Shown in pieces: positions 5,782 to 11,184 of a DNA stretch of 11,184 nt. The position numbers were made by a program, and so were the translations under genes. The notes under the pieces are model-generated. The model worked only from the letters and a program-made list of their open reading frames with translations. It was not told the DNA's origin and searched no databases. How positions within the stretch are numbered: the first letter of the stretch is position 1; each line of letters opens with the position of its first letter. Origin of the DNA: Nitrospirota bacterium (GTDB taxonomy: Bacteria > Nitrospirota > CAKKRA01 > 9FT-COMBO-42-15); NCBI GenBank assembly GCA_016214425.1, contig JACRON010000247.1, positions 1-11,184 on the forward strand, written 5' to 3'.

Positions 5782-7215
5782 ATGACTAAAACACTTGAAA
5801 TGAAGGATGCGCTTAATATAAATGAGATACTCTCAGCCTCAAAGGGAAGGCTGGTGAGAGGGGATAAGAGACTGTCAATTTCAGGGGTCTCTATTGACAC
5901 AAGGAGCATTAAGAAGGGCGAGCTTTTTATTGCAATAAAGGGCGACAGCTTTGACGGGCACGATTTTGTAGAACAGGCATTTGCAAATGGCGCAGCAGGC
6001 GCTGTTATCAATGAATCTCAGATTGAGAAGGTTGCAAAAGATGCAGCAGATAGCTCAAAGGCATTGATTGCAGTATCTGATACAGTATGGGCTTTGCAGG
6101 AGATAGCTGCATTTCACAGGCAGAAGCACACAATCTCTTTGTGCGCTGTAACAGGCACAAATGGCAAGACTACAACAAAGGAGATGCTCGCAAGAATCCT
6201 CAGCCAGAGGTTATTTATTGTTAAAAATGAGGGAAATCTGAATAATCATATTGGTGTGCCTCTCACACTGCTAAGATTAAAAAAGAATCATCAGGCGGGT
6301 GTGATTGAGATGGGCATGAGCGGCCTCGGTGAGATAACAAGGCTGTGCGAGATAGCGCAGCCGAATATCGGCGTAATAACCAATATCGGGCCAGCGCACC
6401 TTGAGAGTTTGGGGAATATAGAGAATGTAATAAAGGCAAAGGGAGAGCTTTTAGAGTTCCTTTCTGAGTGCGATACTGCTGTGATAAATGCTGATGATGC
6501 AAATTCTTTGAAGGCAGCATCAAAGATGAAGGGCAAGGTTGTAACCTTTGGCATTGAGTATGGGGCAGATGTAAGGGCAATAAATATAAAGGCCGATGAG
6601 TCAGGGAAAACATCGTTCACAATACAGAAGGGAAAGGATGGCATAGGCATTACACTGTCCATGCTTGGAAGGCACAATATTTATAATGCCTTATCAGCAG
6701 CCGCTGCTGCATTGCTCTTTAATTTTGCTCTTGAAGATGTAAAGGCAGGGCTTGAAAAGTTTGAGCCTTTTAAGATGCGTTCAGAGGTAAGGCTGCTGAA
6801 TTCAGGGTTAAGGGTTATCAATGACTCCTACAATGCAAACCCAGCTTCTATGGAGGCTGCAATAATGCTCCTTTCAAATTTTAAAAACAGCGGAAGGACA
6901 TTTGCAGTTCTTGGCGATATGTTTGAGCTTGGAGACTATGCTGAAGATGCCCACCTGAATACAGGCAGGAAGGTTGTTGATTTCGGGATTAACTATTTAA
7001 TAGTAATGGGCAACCTTTCTAAGTTCATTGTAACAGGCGCTGTTGAATCAGGGATGAGCGAAAATAATATTTTTGTATGTGTTGACCATCAGGAGGCGCT
7101 GGATATATTGAACAGGTATGCAAAGGCCGGTGATACAATACTGATTAAAGGTTCAAGAAAGATGGCAATGGAGAAGATAGCAGAGAGGCTTATAAAGGGG
7201 GATACAGAGGAATAG
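5782..7215 (+). CDS. murF: UDP-N-acetylmuramoyl-tripeptide--D-alanyl-D-alanine ligase MurF
   Basis: MurF adds D-Ala-D-Ala to the UDP-MurNAc-tripeptide, the last cytoplasmic peptide-ligation step. The 477-residue protein shows the family order: an N-terminal domain with DTRSIKKGELFIAIKG and DGHDFVEQAFANGA, the ATP loop GTNGKTTTKE from residue 125, NEGNLNNHIGVPLTLL, GVIEMGMSGLGEI, ITNIGPAHLES, and the MurF hallmark NDSYNANPASM from residue 347. VLGDMFELGDYAEDAH and ILIKGSRKMAMEKI close the C-terminal domain. The start is uncertain: ATG 5782 and in-frame ATG 5800 both lack a clear Shine-Dalgarno sequence, because the stretch before them is a heptamer repeat. A start at 5800 (MKDALNINEIL) would match the usual MurF opening better. 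The TAG stop directly abuts the mraY ATG. Confidence 0.96.
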   Translation: MTKTLEMKDALNINEILSASKGRLVRGDKRLSISGVSIDTRSIKKGELFIAIKGDSFDGHDFVEQAFANGAAGAVINESQIEKVAKDAADSSKALIAVSDTVWALQEIAAFHRQKHTISLCAVTGTNGKTTTKEMLARILSQRLFIVKNEGNLNNHIGVPLTLLRLKKNHQAGVIEMGMSGLGEITRLCEIAQPNIGVITNIGPAHLESLGNIENVIKAKGELLEFLSECDTAVINADDANSLKAASKMKGKVVTFGIEYGADVRAINIKADESGKTSFTIQKGKDGIGITLSMLGRHNIYNALSAAAAALLFNFALEDVKAGLEKFEPFKMRSEVRLLNSGLRVINDSYNANPASMEAAIMLLSNFKNSGRTFAVLGDMFELGDYAEDAHLNTGRKVVDFGINYLIVMGNLSKFIVTGAVESGMSENNIFVCVDHQEALDILNRYAKAGDTILIKGSRKMAMEKIAERLIKGDTEE

Positions 7216-8292
7216 ATGCTATATCATTTATTATACCCGCTTCACACATATTTCTCCGGCTTTAATGTATTCAGATACATAACCTTCAGGACTGCCTATG
7301 CAATAATCACAGCCTTAATCCTTACCCTGATAATAGCCCCATGGATGATCAGGACATTGCAGAGATGGCAGATAGGCCAGCGCATCAGAGAGGACGGGCC
7401 AAAGGCGCACATTAAAAAATCAGGAACACCTACCATGGGCGGTGTGATGCTGCTCATTGGCATAATTGTGCCGACACTCTTATGGGCAGACCTTACAAAT
7501 CTATATATTTGGCTTGTGATATTCTCTATCCTCAGCTTTGGCGGCATAGGATTTTTGGATGATTATTTGAAATTTATAAAAAAGAAATCAGAGGGCCTGT
7601 CGCCGAGATATAAATTCGGCTTACAGATTCTGGCTGCACTGATTATTGCTGTTATCTTATATCATCTTCCAGCTTATTCAACAAAGCTCAGTGTGCCTTT
7701 CTTTAAAAAGATTACGCCTGACCTTGGCTGGTTCTATATACCCTTTGCAATATTTGTGATTGTCGGCGCATCAAATGCCGTGAATCTTACTGACGGCCTT
7801 GACGGCCTTGCAATAGGGCCTTTTATAGTGGCTGCCTTTTCCTATACGATTGTCACCTATATTGCAGGCCATTTATTATTTTCAGAATATTTACAGTTGA
7901 CATATATTGCAGGCGCTGGTGAGTTATCTGTTTTATGCGGCGCGATGATTGGCGCTGGTCTTGGGTTTTTGTGGTTCAATGCCTATCCTGCATCTATATT
8001 TATGGGCGATATTGGCTCTCTTCCGCTCGGCAGCGCTCTTGGAACTGTCGCTGTTATCTCCAAGCATGAACTTCTTTTGCTCCTTGTCGGCGGCCTCTTT
8101 GTAATTGAAACCCTCTCTGTGATATTTCAGGTGGCATCATTCAAGCTTACAAAAAAGAGGGTATTCAGAATGGCGCCAATCCATCATCATTTTGAGTTAA
8201 AGGGATGGGATGAGCCAAAGATTATTGTCAGGTTCTGGATAATTGCAATTGTCCTTGCATTATTAAGTTTGAGCACGTTGAAGCTGAGGTGA
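7216..8292 (+). CDS. mraY: Phospho-N-acetylmuramoyl-pentapeptide-transferase MraY
   Basis: MraY is an inner-membrane enzyme that transfers phospho-MurNAc-pentapeptide from UDP to undecaprenyl phosphate, making lipid I. The 358 residues match the family length, and many hydrophobic segments fit its ten-helix topology. Diagnostic motifs are GPKAHIKKSGTPTMGG, the Mg-binding pair Asp115-Asp116 (FLDDYLKF), NAVNLTDGLDGLA with Asp193, FMGDIGSLPLGSALG with Asp265, and the PIHHHFELKG loop with His323-325. All catalytic residues known for the family are present. ATG 7216 follows the murF stop without a gap, with AGAGG (7206-7210) 5 nt upstream inside murF. After mraY the cluster is interrupted by a 133-nt gap of palindromic repeats. 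Confidence 0.98.
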   Translation: MLYHLLYPLHTYFSGFNVFRYITFRTAYAIITALILTLIIAPWMIRTLQRWQIGQRIREDGPKAHIKKSGTPTMGGVMLLIGIIVPTLLWADLTNLYIWLVIFSILSFGGIGFLDDYLKFIKKKSEGLSPRYKFGLQILAALIIAVILYHLPAYSTKLSVPFFKKITPDLGWFYIPFAIFVIVGASNAVNLTDGLDGLAIGPFIVAAFSYTIVTYIAGHLLFSEYLQLTYIAGAGELSVLCGAMIGAGLGFLWFNAYPASIFMGDIGSLPLGSALGTVAVISKHELLLLLVGGLFVIETLSVIFQVASFKLTKKRVFRMAPIHHHFELKGWDEPKIIVRFWIIAIVLALLSLSTLKLR

Positions 8293-8300
8293 AGAAAGCC

Positions 8301-8382
8301 CCCTCACCCTAACCCTCTCCCGCAAGGGGAGAGGGAACATTTTTATTTCCCCTCCCTTGATGGGAGGGGATTAAGGGGAGGG
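8301..8382 (+). repeat. GC-rich palindromic element in the mraY-murD gap, terminator-like
   Basis: Two perfect 9-bp hairpins, 8313-8321 with 8327-8335 (CCCTCTCCC/GGGAGAGGG, 5-nt loop) and 8348-8356 with 8362-8370 (TCCCCTCCC/GGGAGGGGA), are enclosed by an imperfect outer stem, 8301-8312 with 8371-8382 (10 of 12 pairs). The three stems adjoin, giving a three-way junction. The first hairpin is followed after a few bases by TTTTTATTT (8340-8348), so it could act as a partial intrinsic terminator within the operon. The CCCTCACCCTAACCCTCTCCC type of sequence resembles dispersed intergenic repeats seen in many bacterial genomes (recalled, not searched). Confidence 0.7.
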
Positions 8383-8390
8383 TGGTCAAA

Positions 8391-8408
8391 GGCAGGCTAA
8401 AGCCTGCT
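8391..8408 (+). repeat. Short palindromic repeat before murD
   Basis: GCAGGCT (8392-8398) and AGCCTGC (8401-8407) form a perfect 7-bp stem with a 2-nt loop. The GGCAGGCTAAAGCCTGCTAC type of unit also looks like a dispersed intergenic repeat. It ends about 18 nt before the murD start, just upstream of its ribosome site. Confidence 0.6.
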
Positions 8409-8425
8409 ACTACGAAGGATGGAGA

Positions 8426-9820
8426 ATGAAATTAAATCTAAAAAATAAAAAAGCCCTTGTTGTCGGTCTTGCAAGGAGCGGTGTATCTGCTGTAAGGCTT
8501 CTTTTAAGAGAAGGAGCTAAGGTTACTGTTACAGATACAGCAGGCAAAGACAGGCTCGCTGATGCCATATCCCTGCTTAAAGGGCTTAATATTAGCTACG
8601 AACTTGGCGTGCATAATCCTGAAACCTTTTTGAGGAGCGACCTGATTATCATAAGCCCTGGTGTTCCATATAAGTCTGAATATCTGCTCAAGGCAAAAGA
8701 AAAGGGGATACCTGTTATAAGCGAGATAGAGCTTGCGTATGATTTTCTTAAGGCGCCTGTTATAGGCATTACAGGCACTAACGGCAAATCCACTGCAACA
8801 ACACTGACAGGTGGGCTTATAAAGACATATAAAAGAAATGTGTTTGTTGGAGGCAATCTTGGCACAGCCTTAAGCGATGCTGTGCTATCAGATAAAAAAT
8901 GGGATGCAGCAGTAGCAGAGATAAGCAGTTTTCAGCTTGAGACAATAAAGGATTTTAAGCCAATGACAGCTGTTTTATTAAATATAACGGCTGACCACCT
9001 TGACCGCTATGATTCTATGGATGAGTATGTATGGGCAAAGGCAAGGCTCTTTGAAAATCAGGGCAAGGATGATTTCGCAATACTAAATGCTGATGATTCA
9101 TATACGTCAGACATTATAAAAAATATAAAATCCGATATTATCCTGTTCAGCAGATTGAAAAGTGTAGAGAGAGGTGTATATATTAAAGGCGGTGATATTG
9201 TCTCAAATATCAGCGGCAAGGATGAGATTGTAATAAAAACAGATGAGCTCGGCATAAAGGGCGTTCATAATATTGAGAATGCAATGGCATCAATTGCAGC
9301 AGCGCAATTATCAGGGTGTCCTGTTGAATTTATGAGGCCGGCGCTAAAAAGATTTGCCGGGCTTGAGCACAGGCTTGAGCTTGTGAAGATAATTGATGAC
9401 GTTAAATATATAAATGATTCTAAAGGGACAAATGTTGGAGCAGTTGTAAAGTCATTAGAGGGGTTTTCAGAGCCTGTTATCCTGATTGCAGGCGGGCTTG
9501 ATAAGAGAGGGGATTTTACTCCGTTAAAAAATCTTGTAAAGGAAAAGGTGAAGTGTCTTATTTTAATAGGCAAGGCAAAGGATAAGATTGCAGATATACT
9601 TGGTGACCTTACTGATACACTCTTTGCCCAGAGCCTTGAGGATGCTGTAAATATTGCATCCCACAAGGCAGATAGAGGCGATGTTGTGCTTCTATCTCCT
9701 GCATGCGCGAGTTTTGATATGTTCAAGAATTTTGAAGAGAGGGGAAGGGTGTTTAAGGAGGCAGTGAGTAGATTAGCAGGGTCAAAGGGTCAGGGGGCAA
9801 GGGTCAAGGTGGGTGCTTAA
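8426..9820 (+). CDS. murD: UDP-N-acetylmuramoylalanine--D-glutamate ligase MurD
   Basis: MurD ligates D-glutamate to UDP-MurNAc-L-Ala with ATP in the cytoplasm. The N-terminal Rossmann-like domain has ALVVGLARSGVSAVRLL and VTVTDT; the ATP loop GTNGKST is at 117-123; FVGGNLGTALSDA, EISSFQLETI, LNITADHLDRY and the likely carbamylated Lys205 (YVWAKARLF) follow; GLEHRLE and NDSKGTNVGA lead into the C-terminal domain, which ends with LLSPACASFDMFKNFEERG. At 464 residues it is slightly long because the last 13 residues (GSKGQGARVKVGA, from 452) are encoded by a G-rich heptamer tract and are unlike a normal MurD end. ATG 8426 is preceded by AAGGAT and GGAG (8415-8424). The TAA stop abuts the ftsW ATG. 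Confidence 0.97.
   Translation: MKLNLKNKKALVVGLARSGVSAVRLLLREGAKVTVTDTAGKDRLADAISLLKGLNISYELGVHNPETFLRSDLIIISPGVPYKSEYLLKAKEKGIPVISEIELAYDFLKAPVIGITGTNGKSTATTLTGGLIKTYKRNVFVGGNLGTALSDAVLSDKKWDAAVAEISSFQLETIKDFKPMTAVLLNITADHLDRYDSMDEYVWAKARLFENQGKDDFAILNADDSYTSDIIKNIKSDIILFSRLKSVERGVYIKGGDIVSNISGKDEIVIKTDELGIKGVHNIENAMASIAAAQLSGCPVEFMRPALKRFAGLEHRLELVKIIDDVKYINDSKGTNVGAVVKSLEGFSEPVILIAGGLDKRGDFTPLKNLVKEKVKCLILIGKAKDKIADILGDLTDTLFAQSLEDAVNIASHKADRGDVVLLSPACASFDMFKNFEERGRVFKEAVSRLAGSKGQGARVKVGA
9779..9813 (+). repeat. G-rich heptamer tract at the 3' end of murD
   Basis: Units gggtcaa (9779), gggtcag (9787), ggggcaa (9794) and gggtcaa (9801) form a 7-nt period, with one extra base after the first unit, followed by a decayed ggtgggt. 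The tract encodes the last residues of MurD. Its end contains AAGGTGG (9806-9812), 8 nt before the ftsW ATG, the only plausible Shine-Dalgarno sequence for ftsW. Confidence 0.75.
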
Positions 9821-10921
9821 ATGACAGTTGCAAATTTCAAAAGCATAAATTACAGTCTTTTTATAATTGTTACTATCCTTACTGCTATAGGAATATTAAT
9901 GATATATTCATCAAGCGCTATTCCTGCACTAAAGAAAATGAATGACCTCTTTTTCTTTTTAAAGAGGCAGATGATATGGGCAGTAATAGGATTAGTCGCT
10001 ATGATTATCGTATCAAGGATAGATTACAGGAATTGGGACAGGCTCTTTCTTCCGCTCCTTTTTCTTACCATTTTACTTTTAATCCTCGTGCTGATTCCTT
10101 CTATCGGCAGGGAGGTAAATGGCGCAAGAAGATGGCTCAGGCTCGGCATCCTCTCATTCCAGCCTGCTGAGCTATCAAAGCTTACTATTATTATATATAT
10201 GGCCCGTATAATTACAAAGAAGGGCGAGAGGATAAAGGACTTTATGAACGGCTTTCTGCCTGTTATGAGCATCATTGGCATAATAGTAATGCTTATTATG
10301 ATAGAGCCTGATATAGGCACAGCAGTAACAATCGGCATAATTGCGCTATCTCTTCTCTTTGCAGGCGGCGCAAGGCTAAAGCATATCATGCTTCTTGGAA
10401 TATTTTTAATGCCTATATTGTATTCTGTGCTTAGCACAGGATACCGCTGGCAAAGAATAATATCAACATGGGATCCATGGAAAGACCCTTACAATTCAGG
10501 CTATCAGATTATACAGTCGTATCTTGCGCTTGGAAGCGGCGGGCTCTTAGGAGCAGGTCTTGGCGAGGGAAAGCAGAAGCTCTTCTTTCTGCCAGAGGCG
10601 CATACAGATTTTATCTTCTCCATTCTTGGAGAGGAGCTGGGGTTTGCAGGCGCTGTAACTGTTATTGCATTGTTTGCAGCGCTTATCTATCTTGGTTTTG
10701 TTATAGCATTAAGAACAGAGGATGTCTTTGCCAGATATCTTGCCTTAGGCATAACCATTATGATAGGCATACAGGCAGTTATAAACATATCCGTTGTTAC
10801 TGGGCTTCTGCCCACAAAGGGCATACCTTTGCCCTTTGTGAGTTTCGGCGGCTCATCATTATTGGTGAATATGATGTCAATAGGCATATTAATGAACATA
10901 GCAGAGCAGGGGAGAGGATAA
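9821..10921 (+). CDS. ftsW: Septal peptidoglycan glycosyltransferase FtsW (SEDS family)
   Basis: FtsW is a polytopic inner-membrane polymerase that builds septal glycan strands from lipid II, together with FtsI. The 366 residues contain about ten hydrophobic segments and SEDS signatures: NGARRWLRLGILSFQPAELSKL, EPDIGTA, WDPWKDPYNSGYQIIQS, GLGEGKQKLFFLPEAHTDFI with the probable catalytic Asp263, ILGEELGF, and the C-terminal GLLPTKGIPLPFVSFGGSSLL. FtsW and RodA are paralogues; the position between murD and murG in the dcw cluster identifies this one as FtsW. ATG 9821 directly follows the murD stop. murG starts 12 nt after the stop. Confidence 0.96.
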   Translation: MTVANFKSINYSLFIIVTILTAIGILMIYSSSAIPALKKMNDLFFFLKRQMIWAVIGLVAMIIVSRIDYRNWDRLFLPLLFLTILLLILVLIPSIGREVNGARRWLRLGILSFQPAELSKLTIIIYMARIITKKGERIKDFMNGFLPVMSIIGIIVMLIMIEPDIGTAVTIGIIALSLLFAGGARLKHIMLLGIFLMPILYSVLSTGYRWQRIISTWDPWKDPYNSGYQIIQSYLALGSGGLLGAGLGEGKQKLFFLPEAHTDFIFSILGEELGFAGAVTVIALFAALIYLGFVIALRTEDVFARYLALGITIMIGIQAVINISVVTGLLPTKGIPLPFVSFGGSSLLVNMMSIGILMNIAEQGRG

Positions 10922-10933
10922 AGGTGAGGGGGT

Positions 10934-11184
10934 ATGAAGAGGATTATAATTGCAGGCGGCGGCACTGGCGGGCATCTTTATCCTGGGATTGCAGTAGCAA
11001 AGGAGTTTCAGAAAAGATATAAAGATATTGAGATACTCTTTGTCGGAACAGCAAACGGCATAGAGGATAGGGTTCTTCCAAAAGAGGGCTATAGATTGGA
11101 GACTATAAGGATAGCAGGTTTTATTGGCAAAGGGCTTTTGAAAAAAATAGCGACGCTATTTATGATACCTTTTAGCATAATAGA
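10934..11184 (+). CDS. murG: UDP-N-acetylglucosamine--lipid I N-acetylglucosaminyltransferase MurG (partial, cut by window edge)
   Basis: The open frame from ATG 10934 runs off the right edge after 83 complete codons. It begins MKRIIIAGGGTGGHLYPGIA, containing the glycine-rich loop GGGTGGH (residues 8-14) that marks the N-terminal, lipid I-binding Rossmann domain of MurG, and continues with ILFVGTANGIEDRVLPKEGY, also typical. MurG adds GlcNAc to lipid I on the cytoplasmic face of the membrane to give lipid II, the substrate flipped and used by FtsW/FtsI. AGGTGAGGGGG (10922-10932) just upstream is a strong ribosome site. The canonical cluster would continue with murC, murB or ddl and ftsQ outside the window. 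Confidence 0.95.
   Translation, partial: MKRIIIAGGGTGGHLYPGIAVAKEFQKRYKDIEILFVGTANGIEDRVLPKEGYRLETIRIAGFIGKGLLKKIATLFMIPFSII

Noticed and set aside
5301..6011. A long - strand open frame (236 codons) across murE and murF
   Set aside because: It lies antisense to two conserved genes, and its repetitive ISDFGFRISDF part is the complement of the heptamer array. No ribosome site or family resemblance.
10468..11022. A + strand open frame (184 codons) across the ftsW-murG junction
   Set aside because: It is out of frame with two clearly conserved genes, and its Cys- and Arg-rich sequence looks like a frame shadow.
1..11184. A new defence, toxin or mobile gene system
   Set aside because: All coding space is accounted for by the dcw genes and one SRPBCC-like gene. 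I saw no transposase, integrase, toxin, tRNA or rRNA. The novelty here lies in repeats and the mraZ lesion.

Overview
The window holds most of a canonical dcw (division and cell wall) cluster on the + strand, with one partial divergent gene at the left edge. The order is mraZ (broken), rsmH, ftsL, ftsI, murE, murF, mraY, murD, ftsW, murG (cut by the right edge). The DNA is moderately AT-rich, with frequent AGG/AGA arginine and ATA isoleucine codons. MurE carries the DNPR motif of meso-diaminopimelate-adding enzymes, and gene order and protein sequences look like a diderm such as Nitrospirota or a deltaproteobacterial lineage. That placement is inference from sequence feel and was not tested.

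Layout. Bases 1-282 (- strand) encode the N-terminal part of a small SRPBCC-like protein. Bases 283-564 are a divergent regulatory region: a candidate promoter for the - strand gene, a near-consensus sigma70-type promoter for the cluster (450-477), an MraZ box of three 10-bp-spaced TGGNN repeats (490-514), a short heptamer tract (521-548) and a strong Shine-Dalgarno sequence. mraZ (565-976) has both DNA-binding half motifs but lost about 30 nt after the first, leaving a frameshift. From rsmH onward the genes are intact and tightly packed (ATGA overlap at ftsI/murE, abutting murF/mraY and murD/ftsW), except for two gaps, rsmH-ftsL (about 180 nt) and mraY-murD (133 nt). Both gaps are filled with repeats and hairpins.

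How the genes work together. MurE, MurF and MurD are ATP-dependent ligases that build the UDP-MurNAc-peptide. MraY and MurG make lipid I and lipid II, FtsW polymerises the glycan and FtsI cross-links it at the septum, and FtsL belongs to the divisome complex that activates FtsW/FtsI. RsmH methylates 16S rRNA and MraZ is the usual repressor of the cluster.

The unusual part is not a new enzyme system. It is a set of short tandem repeats with a 7-base period but different unit sequences at five loci: the mraZ leader, the rsmH-ftsL gap, inside murE, the murE-murF junction, and the 3' end of murD. Three of these are read as protein: a roughly 22-residue insert in MurE, the last residues of MurE, and a 13-residue tail of MurD that also carries the likely ribosome-binding site of ftsW. 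A different GC-rich palindromic repeat set occupies the mraY-murD gap.
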